Below are positions 1 to 12,900 of a DNA stretch of 64,000 nt, one piece after another. The DNA is taken from NCBI GenBank assembly GCA_039621445.1, contig CP154954.1, positions 70,126,670 through 70,190,669 on the forward strand, given 5' to 3'. The notes under the pieces are model-generated. The model did no database searches. It had not been told where the DNA came from and was given only the letters and a program-made list of their open reading frames with translations. Numbering within the stretch: the first letter of the stretch is position 1; each line of letters starts with the position of its first letter. This DNA comes from Euglena gracilis (Eukaryota > Euglenida > Euglenophyceae > Euglenales). Both the position numbers and the translations under genes were made by a program.

Positions 1-992
1 TTTTCACTCGGAAAAAGATATGGTTAAATCAGAATTTGCAGCAATAAATGACCAAAAATATGGACCATCTGGCCTCCAAAAAAAAATGCCAATATTTTGC
101 TAAAAAGTGGGGGGGGAGAAGTGGTAAAGGAAGGGTGGTTTTGGGTGTTATTTTGGGTCATACAAAATTTCCAAATTTTCAAAAAAGTTTGAAAAATAAT
201 ACCCCCCCAAAATAACCCCCGACTTGGGCCAGGACTTCGGGACAAAAAAATGACATAATAATAAACCCCGGGGGTATGTTTGGGGGGGGGGCAGCCCCTA
301 CAACCTGCACAGTGGTAAGAGCAGGTGACTATTTCGGGGCCCCAACCCCCCCCCATGGCTGTCAAATTTGTGGGGAGGAGGGCAGGGGGCACAGGCACCG
401 AATTCTTTTCGAAATATCTGCTAACAGTGCCTCTGATTTTTGGTCGAGTTCAGTCCTGGTCAGGTCCAATGGGGGGAGGGGGGCGGTGCAAAGTGCCGGC
501 TGAAAAAACACCTTTGTACCTCCAGATTGCACACGCCTTGGTCAAAATCCTGTCAAAAAAAACTCGGCCTTTTAGGGGTCCAGGCATCCAAGGAAAACTG
601 GGGTTGGGGAAAACTCACCTAAAACCAGACAGGCTCCTAGCATCAACCTGGCTGGCTGGAGAAACGATGCAGATTGACCCCCCCCCAGACAGCTGCCCCA
701 CCTGGAACTGGCCAGGATCCTGGAAAAATGAAACTGCAAAATGGATCAGAACCAGCAAATCCCTGGGGGAAAAAACTCCATTTGGAGACTCTTAAACTCA
801 CCTCATTTTCGACACATTTGGCTCTTTTGAAACTTCCGACGAAAAAAAAACCAGATTCCTTCCAGCTGCCCTTCCGGAGGCTGAAAACGGATAGGGGTTA
901 ATCGGCAAGAGGTACCCCCCGTCCTTTTCATGTCCCAACATCACAACCCCGAAAGAAAACCTTGGCGTCGGGTGACGCAACCCCCACCGCAC
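1..992 (-). other. eRF3 intron 16 (conventional, partial)
   Basis: Begins GTGCGG after exon 16 and runs off the left end. It holds G/C runs and AT-rich patches. No eRF3 C-terminal exon was found in any minus-strand frame. Confidence 0.75.
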
Positions 993-3900
993 CTTGGTGG
1001 GGCAGATGATGAGCTTGTCCCCGATGGAGAACGCCCCCGAGACGTTGGTGCCGTGGATGACCAGCCCCAGGGCCGAACAGTGGCGTGGCGAGGCGACACT
1101 CCAAGTCCCTAGCACCCCCCCCCGTGGGGTAGGCACCCGGCTAAGCACAAGCCTGACCCCAACCCCCGGGGGTGGGGGTGGGAGCACCCACTCATAGGGG
1201 TTCGGAAATTCCCGTTCGGCCCTGGCCAGCCCCATCTCCTTGAACTTCCCCTGCACCGGGAACCGCAGCGGGGCGTCCGCGCTGGACTCCTGCACTGGAA
1301 TGGCATCAGGTTTCTTAATCAGACCCCCGGGGGGGGGGGAGCCGGGGTCCCCCCCCCCTCACCAACCCGGCCCGCGCAGGACCCCCGCCCCCCTCTCCCA
1401 AAATCGGCCGATCCGCAAAGGAGGGCATTCCCCCAAAAAATTCGGAGCTTCGTGCCGAAATCCATACCCAAGCCTCTGGCCTGGGACCCCGCCCCGAGGG
1501 TCCTGCCCAGGGGATTTCTTAAGGACCCCTGAGGGGGGGGGGGGGTCCAGCCTCCGGCTGGCAAAAAGGCTGCTGGCTGGATTTGAGCTGGCTGGCTGGA
1601 CCCCCCCCCCGGGGGGGTGGGGCCGGGCTGGACCTGACTTTATTTCACTCGACCCCGGGGGGGGGGGGGGGGCTCCCAGCCCGAATTTGGGCTGTTGGCT
1701 GGATTTGAAGTGGCTGGCTGGCTGGACCCCGCCCGGGGGATGGGGTACCCTCCGGCTTAAGAAATCCCCTGGTCCTGCCTCAAACCCACCCACCCACCCA
1801 CCCTTCCTCCCCCCAGGGGGGGTCTTCCAAGTTACCTGGATGTTATCCAGCAGCTCCAGGAGGCTGGGGCCACTGTGCGAGAGTGGTGGTGGTGGGGCGT
1901 TGGACACATATGGAACAGGTCTGGGCTCACGGCAGTGCGTGCAATCAGATGTGGACCGGATGCAAAGATGAAAAAAACTTTTTTTTTTACAGAAAAGAGG
2001 ATGCAGAGAAAAGATCAAAGAAGAAATCCACAAAAAAAAACCCGGAAATGGATAAGTGTACGGAGGCACCATTCATTGGTGGTCTGGGGCCCCAGAATAC
2101 ATGCCGCAGCCTCGAACCCCCTCGGTTGTTTCTGGATTGCAGCAACTTCGCAGCTCACAATAAAATTCTTTCCTGGCCAATGGCCAGAAAAAAAATTAGG
2201 GTGTCCCATTGTTTATGTCCGACAGAGCGTCCTACCATTATGGACCCCTGCTGTATATTTATCTAGACCTTCCTTTTGTAGGTTTCGTTTTGTGGCCAAT
2301 GAATCCACGAAGAGTATCGAGCACAGCAGCAAGGCAGCTAGACATCCACACATAAATAACACGGTTTCCAGCCCCCCGCTGACGGCTGGCTTATCACTTC
2401 AAGTTGTCCAGGCCGAGCTTTTAAGGTTTCTTTTTTCAAAAAAAAATTGGATATTCCCGAACTTGTAATTATTTGTCACCAGCAAGGCAGAAATGGGTAC
2501 AGATGAAATTGGTTCAAACAAAATTGGTTGGGCAAACGTCACCTGAGTGTAAACAAGGTTCAATATTATGCCAAATGGGGTCCAGACAGACAAGGGGGAT
2601 GCCTCAACTGAACAGTTGTGCAATGGCCATGGCCAAATTGATCAAATACTTTGCGGTGGGAACTAAACCCATTTGAATACTCGCAAAAACCCTCTGAGGA
2701 GAGGGGTCACACAATGTGTTTAATGAATCCATGTCTGGGGTACGAATTGAATCCTTAAAATGCCAGGAGAAATCCGGGGCACCTGCTGAAAATGGCCGGA
2801 AGAGATTCTGGACGGAAAATCTCAGAACTCATTTTTCAGAGAAATCCATCAAATTCAAAAAAAAATCCTAACCTGCAAGTTGCAAATTGCAGCGGAAAAA
2901 AGCATTCTTTTTTAGCAGCCAAATTTCCTACTGCAATTTGACCGGATTTAGATCTCGACATCAGCACCAAAATCTGCACCAAATTTTCAGGTGACAAATA
3001 CAATTTAAACGATTAAATAAAAATCAATGCAACACAAGTCAATACAATGGGTTAATAAACAGTGGGACAACTCTGTCAGATGTAAATACCAGGGAGTGGA
3101 ATGGGAAAATTGTTGTGGGAAAACTCTGGATGAAATGTTGTCCACGGTTTTCCCCACAAATTTAAGAAAAACCTAATTTCTTCCAGTGAACACCAAAACA
3201 AATTTCTTTGGCATTTCACGCCGGTGCTTTACATGTGTTTCTTATTTCAAATCACCTCTTCAAAAATATTATTTTTCAAAATAAAAAATGTGGGAGGGTA
3301 TGAGGAGGAGGAAGAAGAGAACCGCTTCCCCAAAAAATTTAACAGGAAGCGGAAATTCGCTTTCACCAATGCCAAAGCGGAGAAATAAAGGACACTTTGC
3401 CATTTCAGCCCCAATACACCACCCCGAACCCTCCGAAGATTTTGAATCATTTCTGCGCTTTGCACATTTTTTACACTTTGGTTAGGTTTGTGGTGCCACA
3501 ATTTTTTTTTGGAACCAGTCAATTTTGCCAAAATGTGTTGCTTTTGGACAGAAATTGAGTATTTTCTGCCTTGCTTGATTTCCCTCTCTGGGGTGGGGCA
3601 GCGGGGGGGGGGGGGTATATTATTTAGCAGCCAGAGTCCCCAGGGGGGGAATATCACATGGGGGGGGGGAATTATTATTTGGGGGGTATGCATTTTGGCG
3701 GGAGCTTTGGTATGATGTGACCAATGCTGCACCAGGGAGAAGGGCACTGTGCTCTGATGGATTGATGAACAGAAATGGATCCTTGATGGAAAATTCAATC
3801 TTCTTCAAATTGTCAGTTCCCCCCAATAACTCTCAACCCTTATGAGGTTGGTGGGCAAATTCCTCAAAAAATGGTTTGCAAATGTCAATATGTGAGTGTT

Positions 3901-6900
3901 GTATTGGCCAATCACCTTCAATGTGCCCTCCATACACCATGAACTTGTAATCCCACATGTCAATTTTTTTCAAAAAGAAATAAATCCCCCCAAATAACGG
4001 GACAATGCCCTTTGAGTGGCAGTGCCCAAATAATGGGGCAGGGGGCAGGCCGAAAAAGATGGTCCCAATAACGGGGCACCCTCAGTTTTTTTTTGGTCCA
4101 ACAGGTTAGCGACCACGAGAATATTCCACAACGCTTCCCTGTCCTGAGTGCTTCGCACCACCAGGTTTTGGGGGAGGGACAGAAGACACGGATGGTGCAA
4201 GTGGAATCCGGGATGGGCCAAAACCATTTTCAAGGTCTCGGATCTCAGGTTTGCAACACTCTCAGGTTCTCAGAGGGAATTCCATGATGACGGGTAGTGC
4301 CCAAATAACGGGGCAGGGGGGAAGGTCAAAAAGATGATGCCAGTAACGGGGCACCCCGCCCCATTATTTGGGGGGGGGGGGCTTACAAAGAAAATAAAAA
4401 AAAAAAAAAAAAACAAAAAGTAAAAAAAAAAAAATAAAAAAAAAAAAAAATAAAAAACAATCCCCAAAGAAAATAACAGATATCACGCTTCACATGATGT
4501 CTATGCTCTGAACTGCTTCCAAAAAAAACAGGGGAGCATACTCGTACCACGAGCACATGCCATCGGGGATGCGCTCCGACAGGTTGATGCCAGCAAGCCC
4601 GGAGATCGGCAGGAATTCGTACGTGCCCTTCTGGTACCCGGTACCCTTGAGGAAGGGGTTGAGCTTGTCCAGGATATCGTCGTACCTGAAGGTGAGGCAA
4701 ATTGTGTGCCACGCAAGCACTCTGCGGCAGACTTGCACTGGGTCATTTTAAGGCCTCTGGAGGGAGCCGGGGGGGTGCAGGGCCCTCTTGCGTGGGGGGG
4801 AATGGGGGTCGCAAAAAAACCCATCACAAATTTCAAAAAAGAATTTTGAAATCCTCAAATTTCAAAATTTGAGGATTTGAAAATCCTCAAAATACCTCAA
4901 AATAGTTTCGCTATTTGCGGACATTATTTTAAAATTTCCTGATTTGGGTTGGAGATTTTCAGGTGTTCCTCAAAGGGGAAAAAAGTCCTCAAGATCACCC
5001 ACATCCCATTGTTTTCTGCTCGACCACGCTCCCTGGGGCAGGAACCTTTCCACTCTCCACAGGTGGGGAGTGGGGCTCAGCCCAAGGCCCCACCTCCTCT
5101 CCAGCTCGGGAGGCGTGACCCGTGGTTCGGTCACAGCAATTAACGCTTTCAGCGACTTGGTGACAGCCACCCCTGTGGGTGTGCCTGCTCTGCACTGCTG
5201 AGATGAAATGTGTACCTGAATCCACCTGGAAAGCCATTTCCAGGCAGCGAACATCCTGACCTCAAAATGAATGCTATTGTGGGCAATTTCACAAAGTCTT
5301 TAAACAGAGAAGTCAGTAGGGTGAATGATGCTGGTGATGCTGGTGATGGTGGTGCCTCAATCCGACGGATTAAGAGCACCACACACAGTGTCCAAAAAAA
5401 CATAACCCCTTCAGATAAAATGTTTCCACTCTGCTGTGATTTGAGATGTAATTATCTACCAGCTAAAAGTTAACAAGAATAGCACCTTTTTTCTGATATG
5501 CCAGATCCCCCCATGTCCAACAAACACTTAGGTGAAAGAAAAATTGCGTTCATTGGACATAGTTGTTCCAAATAGGCTTCTATTCAGGGGATTTACGTTG
5601 ACAAGAATTGCGGTCCGAGCCATACCATTGCTCACCGACCCCCCCGGGAGGTTCACTATCCACCTCCAAAAAACCTGTCAGACACTTTTCAAAAATCAGT
5701 CACCCACTTCCTACCCCCCCCCCAGGGGGGGGAGGGTCGGTCACTTTGGCCACTCGACCAAAAATGGCGCAAAACCAACAATGGCTTTTGGCCAAAAAAA
5801 ATTCCAAAAAAAATTCCGGCGCCGAAGAAAGCAACTTTCGGCCTGTCCTGACAGACACCACGGGGGGGGGGTCTGGTCTGAAGCCAAAAACCAGTCAATC
5901 ACTCCGAAAAAACCAGTCAGTCACCTCCGGGGGCGGGGGGGGGGGGGGGGGGCGGACACACCTTGAGCAATGGTATGGTCCGAACATGGGGTGTTTATTG
6001 GACCAGGGTTTTGTTGGACACAGGGGGGGAGTGGGTACATGGGTTATCACAGAAATGCCACCAACTCTCACACCGTGCCTTATCCCACTCCACGGACGGA
6101 TCATCCATCTTGTTGATGACGATGATGAGGTGCCGCACCCCAGCAGTTTTTGCGAGGACGGCGTGCTCGCGGGTCTGGCCTCCGCGTTCAAACCCAGTTT
6201 CAAACTCACCCTGTCAGAGGCGAGGTGGTGCAAGCCTTGCCATTACAGTCACCCACAGTTTAATCCAAACAAAATTATCATTAAGCAAAGAACGGAGGGA
6301 AAATATTACAGAAAAAAATATGTTTGGGAAATTTTTGATTGTGAAAATTTCGATTCTAATTGGAGAGAATGCACTGTTTATCTTGTACAGGGATTGGTGC
6401 TTCTGTTGGAGGCCCAAATTCTTAACCGCAGTTGTCCGCAGTTATCGTCCGCAATTATCTGCAGTCATCCGGAGTTGCAAAAATGCTTGTATTGACTGGG
6501 CCAACTATACCAAGAATGTTGAAATACAATGGAAAACGACAGGTTGAGTGTAACCCCTGAGACATCTGAACTTTCCAAATCCCATGTTTCAAAAGAATAT
6601 GACGTGTGTTCGAAGCCTGATGGTAAATGCTGATGTTTGAGATACCCTCCCTTCCCCTTTGTCAAAAGTCCTCATCAATATGCCAAAACCATGTCCGTAG
6701 TTAGCTGCAGTTGTCCATACTTGTCAGTGATCCATGCTTGGAGGTTTCAGGGTTTCCGTAGCATCAAATCCTTTCTTGTATCAAATATTTCTTCTTTCAA
6801 ACCACGCTGCTGTTTTTCATGGTGCTTGAGGGACACTGCTTTCCCTTGACTGAAAGTGGTGCCGGAAAGATGCAGTGTGTTGCAGGAAATCATGGGGGAA

Positions 6901-9900
6901 AATAATTTTGGAGAATTGTAAATGATCTCCCGGAATTTTGACTTCCTGCAAACTCTGTTCGGTCTGTAAACACAAAACAGACGGCACCAAGGAGGGATGG
7001 ACATCACCGCTTGCCAAGGCTTCAAAATATGATGATTCCAGGATATCCAGGAGAGGATAAGAAGCAAACAAAAAGAAAATGAAGCAGCGGAGTCAGTCGG
7101 AGTGGGGAAGACGAAAGGGGGGGGGTCGAAACAAAACCGGCATACCTTCCGGGCAGAGATGACGAGGATGCCGACATCCGCCTGGCAAGCCCCACCAATC
7201 ATGGAGGGGACAAATGCCTTGTGGCCAGGAGCAGAGCATTCCTTCAAGGTCTCCCCATCCAGGTGAGACCCCCCCCTACAGATTTGGCCGCCCTCTGGGC
7301 AGCTTGCCCCCCCCCTCCGACAAACTAGCTGACTAGGTGCAATTTGGGGGCAACCCTCAATTGGCCACTCAGGACCTGGCCAATTGGGGGGATGGGGGGA
7401 TTGGGGGTCATGTCCGGTGGTACGGGGAAAAAGTCCATCGTAACAGGGGGGCACCTCTGCGCGGTTTCACAGCCTGACAAATTTTGGCACCGTTGCGAAA
7501 TTCGCAAACAGCGCGAATATAATTATTTTTCACTCAGGGTTGTGCAGTATCTGCGACCCACCAGTGAAAGAAGTTTGGGGGCCCCAGGGTGACGGTGGTT
7601 GTGATAGCTCAAAATCACATCATCAACCAGGTCTTGGGCACACAAAGACCCCAAAAATAACCTCCTCTGGGGGGTAGATCTGGCCGGGGGGGGGGGGGGG
7701 TTGTGGGCCGACCCTAGGGTCGGCCCACGGTCGCCAAAGGTCGCCATGGTCGCCAAAGGTCGTGGGTGGGTCGATGTCAAAAAATGCGCTCCACGGCAAA
7801 TTAGCGCAACTTACACACAAAAGGAGTTACACACACAAGGGATTTTGTTATTTTAGGGCCCTGGAACAGTTGCCTACGCCGCTACATGGCAAAAAAGACT
7901 GAGTAGGAAATACCCATAGCGACCTTTGGCGACCTTTGGCGACCGTGGGCCGACCCTAGGGTCGGCCCACAACCCCCCCCCCCCAGGCCAGATCCGGGAG
8001 CCACCTCCTCTGACTGGGGCGGAGCCCTGGAGGTTTTGAAAAGAAAATTCACCAGAAAATCACCGCTTCATTTAAAAAAAAAAGCTGATAAAACTGATAA
8101 ATGAGACAAAATGAATAATTCCACAAATTGATTGGGGTATTGAGACCCATCATGTGAAACCATCTGAACCATTTAGTAATAGAAGGAAGCTTTGGCACGG
8201 AACGAAACCATTTTGTATTTCTGGGAACCCAAAATTGTCATTTTTCAAAGCCTTGGTCAGCCAAGAAGAAAGACCGCCTTTGGAGGTTTCCAGAAACAGG
8301 CCCAAAAATAATAAAAAATATTTGTTTACTCTGCTATTTGGGAAGGGAAAGAATTCTAGGGTTGATAGCTTTAATTCTGTGAAGCCTGGTTGCGTTGGAG
8401 CCCGCTCCCCCAGGGTTCAGCGGACCCCCCAACCCGGGGTCCAACCTTCAAAAGTCCAAAAAAAAATCTTGCTCCAAGCAAAAAAATGGGGGTTAAGGTG
8501 TGCGCTGGCCGGGGGCGTCCAGGATGGTGTACCGCCGGTTCTTGGTCTCGAAGTACCCGGTCCCCGTCTCGTGGGTCTTCCCCTTGTCTCGCTCCTCGTC
8601 CCCGATGTCCATGGCCCAGGCGTACTTCCAGGACTCCCGGTTCTTCTGCTTCGCCTCGCGCTCGAACTTCGACAACAGGCCTCTCCAAAAAGAGACAAGT
8701 GCACCCATAGCCCAACCATCAAAGTAAAGCCCTAAACCAACCCCCCCCCAAGGAGGGTCACAAAGGGTCAGTGAGAAGGGACGTTTCAGCCTCAGTGGTC
8801 CAGCCAGCAACCCCTTCTTTCAGCCAGCAGCTCACCCCCCCGGAGCACCCGTCGAAGAAAAAAACTGGAGCACCTCAGCCCAGCTGGGTTGAACCAAAAA
8901 AACTCGTCAAATTTAAACACATGTACATGTGGGTTAAAAATGTTGCGCTTGTCTAATGTTGCTGGTAGTTTGCCTCAAAATTGCAAAACAAACAAACAAA
9001 TTAAATCATTAAATTTAAGCAACCCAGCTGGATTTGGGGGTTTTCCTTTTGTTGAGATTCAAATACTGCAGTCCATGCAGGCACCCGGCTGGATTGGAAA
9101 AAGACATTTGTAAAACCAGATGAAGAGGAGGGCCCTGGCCTCCAATGTCCGGTCGTCCACCATTCCAGTGCGGTACAAAATGTGACCACTGATGGTGGAC
9201 TTGCCGGCATCTGTAACAAAAAGGGGCGAATTAATACGTGTGCATAGGCAAAGTCATCATTTTTACTGAAAAAAAAATATTAATAATAAATTAATATTTT
9301 TTTCAATCAACATTGTTTGTTTCCTGAATGTCGACCAACTGTCAAACGAACAAGAAAAATATTAAGTGCGAATTAGGCCGCCTAAGACCCTATCCTCATA
9401 AAAGCACGGGCAGTGACCATACAATTGCTTACCGACCCCCGGGGGGGGAGGGGGGGTCACTCCACTTTTTTAAAAACCAGTCAGTCACTCATTTTCAAAA
9501 AACCAGCCAGCCACTACCCCCCCCCCCGGGGGGGTCGGCCACTCAGAAAAACGGCCACTTTCTAGTCACTTTAGGCCATTTTAGGCCCCAAAAATTTTTC
9601 TGGCGCCTTCGGTGCCGGGGTCACTCAAGCCACTTTTGCCCACTCCTGGCCGACCCCCCCGGGGGCTCCACTTGCGAGGTATATTGCCAGACAATGGGGG
9701 GAAAACCAGTTGGGTCCTCCCAACTGGAAAAAAAAAAACAGTTCTCCGGTGCTGCACACCGAGGTGGAAATGAGGTTTTTAATATGATTTTTTTTGCCTG
9801 ATTTTGTTCCGAAAAAAACCCAAAATTGCTACCCCCCCCCCCCTAGTCGTATGACCGGGTTCCTGCAACCTGTGACCGGGGGTGGTCATACCACCCCCAT

Positions 9901-12900
9901 AACCTTCAACCTGTGACCGGGGGGTGGTCATAGATGAGGGGGCGGTCGTAGAAGTGTGTGAAAACTGTCCCAAAATGGTAGATTTACCCCCCCAAAATGT
10001 CCCATTTTTCAAAAATCCGGCGCTTCGCGCCGGCAGGGGGGACCTTATTTTGGGGGGGTCCATTTGATGGATTTTTGCTCGGACCGGCCAGGGGGGGGAC
10101 TTATTTTTGGGGGTTAAATTTTTCGCAACCTGCAACCTGTGACCGGGGGGGGTGGTCATAACACCCCCATGACCTGCAACCTGTGACCGGGGGGTGGTCA
10201 TAAATGAGGGGTGGTCGTACGACTAGGGGGGGGGGGGGTAACAATGGGCATTTTTGGCAAATTTGAGGGGTCAAAAAAAATGGCGCTTCGCGCCAGTCAC
10301 TGAAAAAAAAACACCAGCTGCCCAGGATTTCCACGAGCCAAATTTGGACCAGCTGCAGTCGAGTGCCCCTTGTACTGCGAACCCTTAAGCAGAATCCTGA
10401 TGATAATGGAACAGCACTATCAACAAAATCATCACGCAACAAGGCAAATCTTTTTTTGGCCGGAGGCAAAATACCATCTTTTGTCTTATCTTTGTACATG
10501 TGAACCCCCTTTCGTGCAATTTTGATTTTGGTTTCTCAGACATTGAGAAAAGAAGCATCTGGACTGATGCCTCTGAATATAAATAGAAAAGAGCAATGGC
10601 AACCTGATAAACCCCCCAAGGGGTCAGTCAGGGAATGAGTGAATAAGGGAGTGGTTTGTGCCCCCTGACATATACCAAGAGGGCCCGAGGCAGGGGTTTT
10701 CTTAAAGACCTGGGGGGGGGTCCCCACTGGAAAAAGCACGAAAAAGGCGCTGGCTGGAAAAAAAGGTGCTGGCTTGACCCCCCCCAGGGTGAGAGGTCCG
10801 AGGGGGGGGGGTGGCCGGCTGGCAGCTGGACCAGGCAGGTACGCAAAAAAATGCCCCCCAAAAAGCCCAAATCCAGCCGGGTTGGCATTTTTCAGCCAAA
10901 ATTTGGGGTGAAAACCGAAAAGCACCCAAAAATGCCATTTTCGGCCATTTTTGGCCCCTTTTTCAAAAAAAATTATTGGCACTTTGCTGGAAAAAAGTTG
11001 TTGGCTGGCTGGACCCCCCAGGTCCCCTCGGGCTTAAGAAGACCTCTGCCCAAAAAAAGCACAGAAAAATTTTGCTTTGGGCAGGGGTCTTCTTAAGCCC
11101 CCTGCCCAAAGCAAAATTTTTCTGTGCTTTTTGCTCGACCAGCAGGAAATGTCGCAGAAAAATTCGGGGCAGGACTGGAACACTCCAAACTGGTCTGTTT
11201 CCTGACGATACTCATCACCCTAACCCCACTGCTAAAAATACAGAATTCACCAGAAAATGCCAATGAAACACCCATCACCCCCTCAATCATCAAAATATTT
11301 GAAATTAAAACGAAAAGGCATACCAACGTGTCCGATGAAAACCAAATTGAGGTGGGGCCGTGGGTCTCGAACCATTTCCTTCTTCTTCTTGGGAGGTGCT
11401 TTCTTATCCACCTCTTCTTCTGTTGGAACATGAGGAAAAAGGAAGATGGTGCAAGATTATAATGTAGGGAACCTCATCATGGAAATGGCATGATTCTATG
11501 ACTCTGACAAAAAAAAGGGGGAAGGATGAAATGATAGTTTTGCACAAATGGTGACAAATCAGCAAAACAGGAACAGGGGAAGAGTCTGCACACCACTCAC
11601 CTAAAAAATTTTTTGTAAAAAAAATGCAATCTTCTTCTGTTTCTTCTGGAAAGCCGGCGTTCCTTGGCTAGGGGAAGTCCAAGGAGACCCTTTGAATTGC
11701 CACAGCCACATCAACACAAAGAGACCTTTCGCTGCTTCCTTTGCTGTATCTGTAACAGGCGATGCGGGAGTTTCCTTCGGAGATTCTGGCGCCGCAGCAG
11801 GCTCAGAGATTTCTTTCCAGGAAATTCGGTGGTTTGTAGCCTCCTTCTGCTATGGGGTTCCTGCCATGGGAGGCAACCCCTCTCCTGGGGGTAGGTTTGG
11901 GTCCCGGTGCCTGCTGACCAAACCAATTTCCCCGGTGGTTCAACTCTACTCCGGGGTCACTCATTTTGTGCCCGGGCAAACGGTACAGACTGAGTTTCAC
12001 TGCACCGATTCACTGAGATAGAAGCCTCTCCTACTGGATATCTGGGTTGCAGGTTCGAAGGGATCCCCACCCCAGCCTGCACCCAACAAATACAACCTTC
12101 CTTAAGAGAAGCCTGGTTAGGAGACTCATCTCGCGAGGAGACACTTTGGAGGTCAAAATAAAAAAACACCTTTGGTGGCTGATACCCATGTGAAATAATT
12201 AATTTGATAATTAATAATAATATTTATAATATAATTATTTATATTTAGAATATTTAATAAACAATTAAAATATGCAATTAAATAAGAAAAAGAGAAAGAA
12301 ACCTCTGGGCAGGCTCTGGCGCTGGCACAGCGGCCTCAGCAGGGGCCTCGTCCGCATCTGCCTGGGCCTCCCAATCATCGCTCGGCTCTTCCTCCGGGGA
12401 AGCAGGCTTGGCCTCGGCCACAGGAGCAGGGGTGGGGACGGGGGACTCCGGCTTGGCGGAGAGTGAGATGACCTTGGACGCCTTGGGGGCGGGCTTGGGG
12501 TCTGCTGCGGCGCTGGAGGGGCACCTGTTGGGCAGGCTGAATTTGACCAACGCCGGGGGTGTTGTGGGCCAAAACGCGCCTGAAAAGGATGTGTCGGACT
12601 TCCGGCACCGGAAGTGCCTTGGCCGAGTGCCGAGGCACTTTTGGGCGTGTGCCCCAACCCCTCGGAGCCGGGTGCCTTGGAGCGCCAACACAGGCAGGCA
12701 CTCGCCTTGGCTGGGCAAGCCGGGGGTGGGATCAGCCTTGCCTTCGGCCTACTGTTGGATCGGTTGTGCCCAAAATGTTGTGAAAGGTTTCCAGGGAGGC
12801 GCGTGTTCAGGCGCCAGGGATCCATGTCGGGTTTGGGATTGACCGGCGGAATTGCTGTGAAAAATGGCGATTTTCAACCCTGGAGCCTTTTGCCAGCTGC

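Noticed and set aside
1240-1971. A 243-codon plus-strand frame rich in P and G
   Set aside because: It overlaps eRF3 exons 14-15 on the other strand and a MITE, and has no domain.
8390-8710. Plus-strand frames over 8.4-8.7 kb
   Set aside because: Antisense shadows of eRF3 exon 10.
10694-11103. A further CAG/CTG element (CAGGGGTTTTCTTAAAG ... CTTAAG...CTG)
   Set aside because: The ends look right but flanking 8-mers do not match, so it is left as a relic.
12272-12842. Plus- and minus-strand frames rich in S, P and R
   Set aside because: Shadow frames of eRF3 exon 6; the frame fixed by exon 7 is the acidic linker.
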